NCBI GenBank assembly: GCA_946811695.1
Contig: OX328128.1
Location: 80,268,640-80,332,639 of the forward strand
DNA: 64,000 nucleotides
Direction: 5' to 3'
Origin: Gonocerus acuteangulatus
Taxonomy: Eukaryota > Arthropoda > Insecta > Hemiptera > Coreidae
A program made the translations under genes and the position numbers. The notes beneath the pieces were generated by a model. It saw only the letters and a list, made by a program, of their open reading frames with translations. It did not search any database and was not told where the DNA came from. The first letter of the stretch is position 1; each line of letters begins with the position of its first letter. This document shows, one piece after another, positions 35,238-43,500 of the stretch.

Positions 35238-35427
35238 AATTCTTCATTGCCACTGAAATGTTTTGAACTTGTTTTTAATTTTTTTTTCAAATTTTGTATA
35301 ATTTATTTTGATTTAAAAGAATATAAAGCTGAAAGAGGAGCTAGCGAAGGTTCGGAAAAAGATGAAAGGATTGCCAAAGACTAACGAGGAGCAAAAAGAA
35401 CTGATGAAGATGGTTCCTGCAACCTGA
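28258..35427 (+). CDS. Small coiled-coil protein of unknown function, five-exon gene model
   Basis: Exons 28258-28442, 28966-29118, 31172-31285, 32305-32428 and 35320-35427 join in phase to about 227 residues. The start ATG has a favourable context (ACAATGG). The N-terminal third is basic and low-complexity (Lys, Ser, Gln, Gly; KSKNSKTTKGEQKKNPG). The middle has RGRAKTPPFVAGSTVNKS and KIREMFVCLHNELSDLL. The C-terminal third is rich in heptads and charged (LDEFKKLEEKLDKKEMQI, LKEELAKVRKKMKG), typical of a coiled coil. It ends KMVPAT, with AATAAA-type signals at about 35461 and 35513. No signal peptide or membrane segment. The exon-2 acceptor is the weak point: AG at 28964-28965 keeps the frame but is poor, while the better AG at 28980-28981 would shift it. 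I do not recognise the family; a cytoskeletal or centrosomal protein is possible but only a guess. Confidence 0.65.
28500..28818 (-). mobile_element. tRNA-derived SINE, family C, intronic
   Basis: Reversed copy in intron 1 of the coiled-coil gene, about 60 bases after exon 1. CCCCTTTGCAGGTACCCATT is the reverse of the family-C body, and GGATTTGAACTC...TACTGAGCTAACCTCGGCCC is the reverse of the tRNA-like head. Confidence 0.75.
28966..29118 (+). CDS. Coiled-coil gene, exon 2
   Basis: Encodes a stretch including NTFNRGRAKTPPFVAG and KIQELKNAKAAQKGELV, then AG before a consensus GTAAGT donor (phase 2). The 5' boundary may instead be 28982 if another upstream exon exists; 28966 is chosen because it keeps frame with exon 1. 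Confidence 0.6.
29362..29568 (-). mobile_element. tRNA-derived SINE, family A, intronic
   Basis: Reversed full-length copy: TTTTAATGTCCATTATTA at the 3' end, then ATAGGTTACCACCCTTTTC, GTGTGAATCGAACCCATG and GGGCCTCC. Located in intron 2 of the coiled-coil gene. Confidence 0.8.
30132..30170 (-). ncRNA. Degenerate hammerhead-like motif in coiled-coil gene intron
   Basis: The minus strand reads CCC-CTGATGA-A-GGCTT-gaatctg-AAGCC-AAAACC. The stem is perfect, but the expected G of GAAA is A, so it is probably inactive. Likely a Penelope-type remnant. Confidence 0.35.
30366..30960. repeat. Foldback element with ~270-bp arms in intron of coiled-coil gene
   Basis: Left 30373-30650 (GGGTTACTGGTAAGTCAATC; GATAGTTTTGGTCAAAACAA; TTTTTACGAGACATC) is inverted at 30690-30960. 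Short centre with GACCCCAGTAAAAAGTGATG. Diverged arms, non-coding. Confidence 0.75.
31172..31285 (+). CDS. Coiled-coil gene, exon 3
   Basis: Acceptor ACATAG, donor GTATGC, phase 2 on both sides. Encodes GAKKPYGGKLVTKNSS and KIREMFVCLHNELSDLL. The flanking introns are full of repeats, yet this stretch is clean coding sequence. Confidence 0.65.
31600..32046 (-). pseudogene. LINE polyprotein C-terminal fragment
   Basis: 148 open codons containing YFLGSVLYQVIQSPRPYIFQ, then RSHPSSLYIPSHCTALFEKS and FVTRATSLWNSLPLSVH...FNSRLFYHFLSL. This is the typical tail of LINE reverse transcriptases (R-h-LxxPxxxTxxfxxSFxxxAxxLWNSLP). It abuts, back to back, a different LINE tail on the plus strand at 32047. 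Confidence 0.72.
32047..32240 (+). pseudogene. jockey-like LINE C-terminal fragment
   Basis: APYYVTNRTLHNDLNIPFVQ, then IIPSRFSSFHSKLINHPNPT matches the C-terminal end of jockey-clade elements (PWYVxNxxLHxDLxIPxVxDxI...HPNxLA). It ends in stops 64 bases before exon 4 of the coiled-coil gene. Confidence 0.75.
32305..32428 (+). CDS. Coiled-coil gene, exon 4
   Basis: Acceptor TTTTAG, donor GTAATA, leaving phase 0. Encodes VHAAMKNNANGPEGLDEF, KKLEEKLDKKEMQINAVM and QLYEE, with heptad-like leucines. It directly follows a jockey-like LINE 3' fragment in the preceding intron. Confidence 0.68.
32530..32800 (+). pseudogene. Retroelement C-terminal domain fragment
   Basis: The plus strand reads ADIVAFKRNAKTALILDPTI, then RYEGNDDEKAERINL, the endonuclease-like tail (DIIAF...IDPTVRFE pattern) seen at the end of some retroelement polyproteins. 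Stops occur upstream (KE*GYESFEEVFSI). In intron 4 of the coiled-coil gene. Confidence 0.5.
32864..33471 (-). pseudogene. Non-LTR retrotransposon reverse transcriptase fragment with C-terminal tail, degenerate
   Basis: 33471-33175 reads ICAYVDDIFLISRTLRTLKE (the YxDD catalytic box, here YVDD), then GLEINEDKIKYMNVG and FTYLGVEV. Across a stop comes MAAEIRKRIMAGN. A deletion then joins to GHVARMDNSRMHYKALFAT and RPRKRWLEGVESDMKVLGVG ending EAKARPGL, the usual LINE C-terminus. Stops and the deletion make it dead. In intron 4 of the coiled-coil gene, antisense. Confidence 0.8.
33631..33680. repeat. (AT)n microsatellite
   Basis: 50 bases of AT in intron 4 of the coiled-coil gene. Confidence 0.97.
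33831..35050. mobile_element. pogo/Tigger-type DNA transposon, deleted, TA-flanked
   Basis: 1220 bp. The left end CAGTGAAACCTCCCTATAGC and right end GGGAGGTTTCACTG are inverted, flanked by TA at 33829-33830 and 35051-35052. It carries a frameshifted CENP-B-like N-terminal DNA-binding region on minus (34195-34584) but no DDE catalytic domain, so it is non-autonomous. It sits in intron 4 of the coiled-coil gene. Confidence 0.88.
34195..34584 (-). pseudogene. Tigger-like transposase N-terminal fragment (CENP-B helix-turn-helix)
   Basis: The minus strand reads MSNRKSLTLKEQIDVI...NREKCGVRKVA. After a frameshift it reads AKTQAAEILKKKDEILQKW, then ATLEWFKRVHVQNIPISGPM and IHAKALDIAGQL...FKASNG. The order matches the two CENP-B/Tigger DNA-binding helices; the sequence stops before the DDE domain. 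Confidence 0.8.
35158..35235. repeat. (AT)n microsatellite
   Basis: About 75 bases of AT, 85 bases upstream of exon 5 of the coiled-coil gene. Confidence 0.97.
35320..35427 (+). CDS. Coiled-coil gene, exon 5 (stop codon)
   Basis: Acceptor AAAAG, phase 0. Encodes NIKLKEELAKVRKKMKG, LPKTNEEQKELMKMVPAT and TGA. It continues the coiled coil of exon 4. Candidate polyA signals follow within 100 bases, which supports this as the terminal exon. Confidence 0.68.
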   Translation, partial: NIKLKEELAKVRKKMKGLPKTNEEQKELMKMVPAT

Positions 35428-36867
35428 CCTCTATCTACCTATTGGTTCCTTTTTAGAAAAAATAAAATCAGTTGTTACATTCCTTTTGATTTGTATTCAA
35501 AGTTATAAAAGCAAATAAAAGGAGAAACATATTTAACAATATTTTTTTATTTTGTTTAACATCCCTTATTTTGGGGGGGGGGGGGTGCACACCTGCATGC
35601 ACAATTTGTTACATTCAACCATTTTGGTTTAGCAATTCCCAGATGAAAGGGCCATTTCTAGTTGAGTGTACAAGTTCCAACAGGTAGTGCCATTTGAGGA
35701 GAAGGACCACCTTATCCTTAATGATAGCTCTAGAACAAACTCTTGTGAAAGCTTCTATAAACAATAGTAAACTGACAGTTAATTTACAAATTGGAGATAA
35801 GTTATCTTTTATCAACATATTGTGCAGGGTTCAGACTAGGACTCTGGGACCAAGACCAGCTAGCTTCTGGAGAGTGCGTAAGTATAATGTCCAGAAGTTT
35901 TTCTATTTCTGTCATTAAGTGAGAGGCCAGCGGAGGAGGCTGGGGCCAACCCTGCTTTGGCAGGGGGGGGGGACCCCCACAATCTGAGTGTGACTCATCA
36001 TGTCCGGGTTGACCCTAAGGGATCCACAAGACTTGCTGGCTGGGAGTGCTTGTTGTTCTTAGGATCCGACATTCGACGGGGCCCTCGTTCAGCTAGCATG
36101 GCTAACGATGAGAGGCAACATTATGGTTCGCCTGTCACAGCATAGTGGCCATGTGTTGGAACCCAGAAGTAAGTGGGGTTCTGAATTGAGCATAATAAAT
36201 ATTCTGGCGGGAGATGGTGGGTTCGATCCCCACCGGCGGCAGGAATTTTCTCATCTCAGGGCTAGCTGAGAAAATTCCTGGCTGCACCCTGGATGTCGGC
36301 GCTAATGGCCAAGATTTGTCAATGCACCGTAAAAAAAAAAAAAAAAAATATTCTGCTCCAGGGCAGATGCTATGTATAGTTGGTACCTGGTACCCCCCCC
36401 CCCCCCCCCCCAAGGATCATCTCATGACTCCCACGGTTTTGCTAAACCTCAGGGGTTTGTGGGGATATCCTCATCTTTGATGGCCAAGGGGGGGTGGTAA
36501 TAATCGGGAGTCTGTTTTAGAGGCTACGAAATGCTGGGCATGACCCCTTTGCCTTTCCAACTTTTGAGGCGTACACTCCTGAAAGAACTTGGAGACCTGA
36601 CATCCTCTGATAACTTCACGAAGAGGTATTCAAAGAGGGGAACATAATACAGAGTAAACCCCAACTTCTAATGAATTGATGTACTTTGTTCTTAATACAT
36701 ATCTTTGTCTTTAGATATCCATTGCGTATACAGAGTTTTGTTACAATACAATCGAAATAACGACTGGTTTGAGCAAATTAGTAATTTGGGTCCAAAGTAA
36801 CCCCCCCCCTCTTACTGTACCGATTTAGTTTATTCTTCGGAAAGTGCTAATTGAAACTATTTCAGTA
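35428..36867. other. 3' flank of coiled-coil gene: polyA signals, G/C-runs, SINE
   Basis: AATAAA at about 35461 and 35513 are candidate polyA signals. Beyond lie a G-run (35573), a GC-rich block of unknown origin at 35830-36145, a family-B SINE, a C-run (36394-36411) and unknown GC-richer sequence. No conserved frame. Confidence 0.5.
36197..36350 (+). mobile_element. tRNA-derived SINE, family B, 5' truncated
   Basis: Plus-strand copy beginning inside the tRNA-like head (GGGAGATGGTGGGTTCGATC), then the body GCACCCTGGATGTCGGCGC and a 16-A tail at about 36331. Confidence 0.8.
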
Positions 36868-37667
36868 CAGTAAAACCTCGTTAAACCAGATGTCCGGACC
36901 AGCTTTGAAAACAAAATTTGTTGTTCACCTAAGTAAATGAAGATTTGTTTTACAGACGATAAATTACTATTTTCAGTAGGTATATCACGGAAATTTTCCT
37001 AGGTTAATGTACTTGAGTTTTCCTAGCGTTACGGTCGAAGTACAGTATTGTTTTGCTGTTTATTTTCTAAGATGACCACGATTTAGACGAAACGTAAAAA
37101 CATTGTTTGATTATGGAAAAAAGGACTGAATCATTGACAAAACCTGACTAAGGAGAATCGTTAAAGAGTTTGGAATAGGAATATCGACCGTATCTGATTG
37201 GAAAAAGAACAGAAAACCCGCTGAAGATTTTTTTTTTCCAAAATGATTTCTAAGGACAGTTTATAGTGGTTATGACCCACGCTGAAGCAGTAGCAAACAT
37301 TGAGAAATTGATGGTGAATTCCGAGAGTCAAGCCGAAACATTTCCAAATGAAATTCTAGTTTTAAAGCGGTTGCGAGTTCGCGCTGCTCGTAAGTGATAC
37401 ACTTAACTGAGACAGCAGAAACTTACTGTCTTTGTTTACTAGTCTGTGGCTATATTGAATACAGTACATATATATAGACTATTACAGTACATATAGTGTA
37501 TATGTTTTAGGTGAAGGTATGGCGATAATAATTTCTATACCCCATTAAAAATATTTCGGTGATTTATATGTTGTTTTTTTTTATCCCGTTTTTTCTTTAT
37601 TCCCCAGATATTTGTTAACCCAGATTGGCCCTGGTCCCAGTTGATCCGGGTGAACGAGGTTTTACTG
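36868..37667. mobile_element. pogo/Tigger-type DNA transposon, deleted, TA-flanked
   Basis: 800 bp. Left CAGTAAAACCTCGTTAAACC and right GAACGAGGTTTTACTG are inverted ends, flanked by TA at 36866-36867 and 37668-37669. Inside (plus) is RIVKEFGIGISTVSDWKKNR, a Tigger/jerky helix-turn-helix, then HAEAVANIEKLMVNSESQAE with LRVRAARK, a transposase C-terminal-like tail. The catalytic region is deleted. Confidence 0.88.
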
Positions 37668-38261
37668 TAAATGAATAATTAAAATGAAATGAAAATGATC
37701 AAAATGGAAATAAAAATTTCAAACAAAGATTTTTCAACATATTTTATTATTAAATATTTGTCAATATAAATATATTAGTCATAAATTTCATATAAAAATC
37801 ATAAGCTGCTTTTATTCTTATTGTTTAAGTGGTTTATTATATCAGTCTAGCATATCACTTATACAAAATAATGTAAGCAGACACATACAACTTCGATATC
37901 TATATAAAAAATATTTATAAAGGGTTCTTAAAGAAGTAGAAGTTTTGAGAAATTTATTGTACTGAATAAATGCCCTCACAACGCAATAAATCAAGATTCA
38001 ATACCGCTACATTAATAGAGAGAACATAAAATCACTTCAACACACAAGATAAATTTTATAAATAAACTATTTTTTAAAGAATTCATTAAAATATAAATAG
38101 AATATCTGTCATAATAAATATCTAACATGGACTTGGAAAACATTACGAGGGGGTTAACTTATATTAAAGGCAATTAGGATCATAGATATTAAATAATATA
38201 TCCTAAAGACAAACAATATCACATTTTTAAGTAACTAAAACTTAACAGTGGCATTTATATT

Positions 38262-38853
38262 ACACAGATCAACATTTGATTTGAAAAAAAAAACAACAAA
38301 AGACACTCGGACTGGTGTGGTCCTTATGGGTTTTTTCAGGTCGCTGATTATGAGCGTTTTCCTAGGCAAAACAAGGTCAAATAGAGAAAAAATCTAAAAA
38401 CATTCATGCGTATGTTTTTGAGGTCCCTGAGTCAGAACCCGTAGTTTGTTTGACTTTTAAGCTTTTTCCTAGAGGTTATTTCAAGGTCAAATAGAGAAAA
38501 AAAATCTACAAAAATTCATATGTATGAGTTTGAGGTCCCTGAGTCCGAACCTGTAGGTTGTTTGACTCGCACTGCCGCCCAGAAATGAATTTTTTCCCTA
38601 TTTGACCTTCAAATGATCTCTAGGAAAAGGTGTACATTTCAAACAAACTACGGATTCGGACTCAGGGACCTCGAAAACAAAGGCATGACTGTTTTCAGAT
38701 TTTTCTTCAGTTTTTTTCCCTATTTGACCATCAAATGATCTTGAATCTGATGCGATGAAGGTTAAGCAACCCGCTCATCGTAATCAGCAAACTCTATAAG
38801 GACCATACCGCTCCGAATGTTTTTTTTTAGATCAAATGTTGACCTGTTTTATC
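38262..38853. repeat. Foldback element with ~280-bp arms
   Basis: Left end CAGATCAACATTTGATTTG and right end GATCAAATGTTGACCTG are inverted. The arms share GGTCCTTATGGGTTTTTT/CTATAAGGACC, CCTAGG...AAGGTCAAATAGAGAAAA and GAGGTCCCTGAGTC. The left arm also repeats its GGTCAAATAGAGAAAAA block directly (38371, 38480). Confidence 0.8.
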
Positions 38854-39156
38854 AAAGAGACTCCCTCGATTCAATTTTACTGACGGGAATAATACAGACA
38901 ATATTACTTAAAACAATAAGATTTAACTAAAACTATATTTTACGAAATTGAGATTAATTACTAATAATATATATTCGAAAGAGTAAAGTTCTGGAAATGA
39001 AAATGAAAATGTGGTACTTAGAAGGAAATTGGTGGGTGTACCCTCAAAGGAAGCTCGATACAACAAATATAATCTAAATTTCCAAGTTATTTTGTAGAAA
39101 ATATCAGATTATGTAAATAGATGGTGAGGGTCGGGAAGGATCAATGGATTCTTGTT

Positions 39157-39486
39157 GCTCCCCAAAATTGTTTAAAACATTAAGTTATAATTGTGGCGTT
39201 TCGATCCTATTTTGGTTCATCTTCAGACATCTTAAATTAAGTTGTGTTAAGGTCTACTTAAATTTTGATAATTTCATGTTAAGGTCCATAATTTTGAAAC
39301 TAAACCAATTACGAGATTCTTACCCGGATTTAATTCTTAAATTTCACAATTGTGGACGTCAACATGAAATTATCAAAATTTTAGTAGACCTTAAAATGAA
39401 TTAATTTAAGATGCCTGAAGATGAAACAAAACAGGTTCGAAACGGCGCAATTATAACTTAATGTTTTAAACAATTTTGGGGAGCAA
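39157..39486. repeat. Foldback element with hammerhead-like cores in both arms
   Basis: Arms 39157-39290 and about 39357-39486 (TTGCTCCCCAAAATTGTTTA inverted) are complementary. Each carries CTGAAGATGAA..C, a loop, TTCGAAAC / GATCGAAAC and then GCCACAATTATAACTT or GGCGCAATTATAACTT. The interior (39290-39357) is unique. Just beyond the STARD3 3' end. Confidence 0.75.
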
Positions 39487-40336
39487 CTCGTGCTAGTTAC
39501 TTCAAGAATATCGGATTACATTATCGCATTCAGCGACAATTTTCATTAATTGTGATAAATTAGATTACGGATTAGCCAAAACGTTATCGAGAATAAATAT
39601 AACATGAGGATTCAAAAGTACTAAATTGTCAAATGCTTAAAAAACAATACGCTTGACAATTAATTTAATTAAAAATAATACACTAGAATGTATATTCCAG
39701 TCCAAAAACCGAACTGAAATAAAAACCATAGAATGGAAGTGTTCGACTAAATACACAATCTTAACAACTATAACTATTTCAATATAAAATTAACATAATT
39801 TACTTAAAATTATTTAACAAAAATAACTCGTTTAATTACTGTTCACAAAAAATATTGAACAACTATTATTCAAATGATCTCATTTGTGAAAGATATTTTT
39901 GAGGAGTTTATCAGGAAACTTTCAACTTTCATACTCAACTGAAAAAAAAAACAAAAAAAAAAACTAAAAATGAAACAATAGGTGAAATTTTGTGGATTGA
40001 AGAAACCAAGCAAGCATAGCAGGGACTAGATTTGCACAGTGTTTATGGAAACTATTACCTAATAAAAAGAAGCAAGTCTTAAGTTTTTGTACTCTTTTCA
40101 TAAAAATTTTCATTAAGAATAATAAAGTAAATGGAGTTTTCTGTTTGGTTGGAGTTTGCTGGTACTAAATCAAACATGTTCAACGTAAAATTACCCTAAA
40201 ACAATGTATGAGGTAAGAGTATGACTACATCAATGTTAACGCCAGAGCGTTTACTCCTTCCAAAGCGGATCGAAATGGCAAGTAGAAAATTAAGAAGAAA
40301 TAAAAGCCCCTTTACACGAAATATCACAAAATCTGT

Positions 40337-40529
40337 TCAAACGTTTTCCTGTAAGGCGACGAGTCTCTTTCTCAGGTTGGCCATGTTGTCGGACATGACT
40401 GTCGTGAGCGCAGAGTCGACTGCTACCTGCGGAAGCCAGCCTCGGATGTTGGTGTTGAGCAGCCATTGGACTTCCGTTTCGAAAGCAGCTAGTTGTCGCA
40501 ATGCCCAGCATCCCGGACCGTTCTCTCCT
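40337..40529 (-). CDS. STARD3: STARD3 coding exon 12 (C-terminal START helix, stop codon)
   Basis: Completes Arg407, giving RGENGPGCW (human RGENGPGGF). It continues through the strand WLLNTNIRGWLPQVAVDSAL to the C-terminal lid helix (MANLRKRL) and a stop at 40337-40339. The intron before it (40530-41158) is mostly a 404-bp TA-flanked MITE. The 3'UTR lies below 40337; its polyA site was not resolved. Confidence 0.93.
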
Positions 40530-43500
40530 CTGCGGAATATTGTGTCGTTAAATACAATACAGAAGTCTACATTACTAATTTCTTGAAAATAAAAACATAG
40601 TTGAAGGATGTTTAGGTTCATCCCATAATTATGATGGAATTATTTACAGTAGACTCTCCTTAATCTGGCGGTCTTCAAGAGAAATGAGTTCCTAGAAAAT
40701 CGTTTCTTCCTAGCTAGCCAATTATTTGTTTCGTGGTATTTCATTGAATGGAAGTCAAATAATACATATATGTTTCATTTTAGAGGCAGGAAATTGTTTC
40801 TACTAAGGTACCTGCGGCTGGGGCACCTGATATACACGACCAACGATTTACATATTTTGAACTCATTTTATAATTCGGTACCTAAATTTTACATAAATAT
40901 GCAAATAAATTAAATATATTAAAAATGGTACATATTATTACATCTTCAAATAATAAGGTTTTTCAAATACATAAGCAGCTGCTACTTGCTGAATTCTCTA
41001 ATCCGACTGTACACCGGTCCTGACGAAGCCGGATTAAGGAGAGTCTACTGTATATGTACATAATTAAAATGGCCAGCTTTCTGCTGGTGTAGTTTTTAAT
41101 TTCAATACAACAATTTTCTGACTATTCATAATTACACGACATTGTAAGTTATTCTTACCTGACAACGTGTTTCTTCGGAGGCGGATTGAAGTCCTTCACT
41201 GATGCTGTCACAATGACGTAACTGTCATTCCTTTCGGCAAAATGGCGCAACATAACAAAATCTCTACTAGAAACCAAACCTTTCCCAGCCTCAGCTGACA
41301 CCTGGTATATGATATCTGTGTTGGCATTTATTATCTGAAAAAATAAATAACCAATACGTACATTAATATCATATTAAAAGCAATGATTAGAGGAGCACTT
41401 ACACTAATACCAAATAAAATAAAATATGTTACAGCCTACACCTCCGAGAGCCCTGCGCAATAAACAAGACGACATAAAATGAATTATTTTATAAAATGAC
41501 AAAGACTTCTTTTGGAAAATTGACATTTACCCTAAAACTATCGATTTTAAACAGCTGATACCTATTAGACATGATTAATCTTATCAGTCCAGAAGTGGCC
41601 CTGATGACCCTGCGGAAGGTTCTCGGAGGAATAGTCTGTAACCATATTTTATTTTATTTGATATTAGTTTAAGTGCTCCTGAAGAGGCGTCATAAGGACG
41701 TGAAACATGCAGAGCGGAATAAAGGAGTAGCGAAGAAAGTGAGTGTTTTTATAAAGACCTTCAGCCACAGATAAATATATTAGAAAAATAGGGTCACCAA
41801 TTTATAATAAAAATTACTTTTTATATTTTAAACGAAATTATAGAAAACATTATTATTTTCAGTTACTGTCATAGTCAATTTCATACTAGGCGTTACCATA
41901 TGGTAACGTGGATATGGGGCGTAACTCGACAACTAATGAACATAAAATAAAAATTCTAGTTTTAATAGTTATTTTTAATTAGTTTGACCATCAGTTAACC
42001 AAAAAAATTTAAATTTTGGGGAAAAAAGAAACTCCGGCGCTAATGGGTTAAGATAAATGTACCGTACCTGCAAAACTCGAGACTCCTTGACCGTCGGGTT
42101 CCACGTAGGGAACTCCTGTAGTCGTTCGTAGAGAACTTCGATGAGGAGTTTCAGGGGGGCTTCCACTACTCCCTGTCAACAAAAAATCGTATACTTCTCT
42201 ACACATAAATAGTTACATTCTTACAAATATTTTTCAAGTCAAGCCAAAGAAAATTATAAAGAAGTGACTTATTTTTTAGCAGACTCTTAATCTGAAACAA
42301 TTATATGTAACCCTGTTTGGATTAGCTAAAATTCGGATAAGGTGGAGTCTTGCCTTATAATGACATATATTGACTTTATGAGGGATATTAACCCTTACAG
42401 GATGAAGCACCAATATATTGGTGGTGACTGGCTATGGGGGTTGAAGGGTAAAAGCCTTTCCTGGTCCTAAACGAGACATAATTAGTTTTTATTGAGTTTA
42501 AAGTAGCTTGTTGTTCATTGTAATAGAAATGCAAATGGCAGAACTGTTGGGAATTTTGTGCATGAGGGATTGGAACTATTCTGTCTAACTGAATGGGCTA
42601 TAGTAGGTAGGGTGAGAGAAGATTTTTGGTAGATAGTACCAATGAGATTTTTAGTAGCTGGAACAATGAACATTTTTGGTAACTAGTACAGTGGAACATG
42701 GATAATTCGAAATCGTGGTTAATTCGAATATTTCTCTCGGCCCCTAGAATTTAGGACATAAACAATGTAAAAAAAATCGTGGTTAATTCGAATAAAATTT
42801 TGGATAATTCGAAGTTTTTACGAGCCTGTACCTCCAATAGGAAGTTGACAGAGAGGCAATCGATCTTAAATCTTGTGAAAATATTCTCCCCTCGGTTAAG
42901 AAGGATAGTAAGATACTACTAGTTCTTGGACTCTAGGAGTAGTAAGATACTACTAGTTCTTGGACTCTAGGAGTTCTGCAAAGTGGTAGGTCGCGCTTCC
43001 TCCCTTCCAGGGGTTGTTATAGTTTAATCCTGTCCTTTTATCCTAGAATTCCCTTCCACCAACCCTCCTATCTTCATTTTGTATTAAGATATAAGTGAAT
43101 CAGTGCCTAGATCTGCTGTATTGTTTGTACCTTGAATTTCCGGTGTACAGTGCTGTTCTTTAAGTTGTTGATTTAAGATGTCGTAGCCTAGAAGTTATAA
43201 ACCTTTAACGTTGTCAGAGAGCATAGCTGCGATTAAAGAAGTCGAAAAAGGAATTAAGAAAAAATCTGAAATTGCCAAGGACTTTCGAATTCCTCCTAAA
43301 ACTTTATCAAAAAATTCTTCTCCAAGAAAATGACTTTTTTCAAAATAATAGACTTTTATTTATACTTTTTTGATCAATTATTTATTACTTACGTATGTAA
43401 TCATCAATTTATGATATGTTTGTTTTTCTTTAAATAAAATGTATTTTTTTCAAATTAAAAAATGTAAAAATATGAAGTTCGATTTTTAACCCTTAATTTT

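Larger units (their letters stand above)
37668..40336. other. Intergenic or STARD3 3'UTR region
   Basis: Holds two foldback elements (38262-38853, 39157-39486). On the minus strand AATAAA-type words occur (for example near 37809), so STARD3 transcripts may end anywhere here; not resolved. Confidence 0.45.

Noticed and set aside
35157..35384. 75-codon frame starting in (AT)n and running into exon 5
   Set aside because: Starts in a microsatellite and reads exon 5 in the wrong frame; the spliced frame gives the coiled-coil end.
35615..35818. 67-codon minus-strand frame near the coiled-coil gene 3' end
   Set aside because: No recognised family and no splice signals; may lie in the 3' flank of the plus-strand gene.
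40221..40586. 121-codon plus-strand frame
   Set aside because: Antisense shadow of STARD3 coding exon 12, whose START-domain match is clear.
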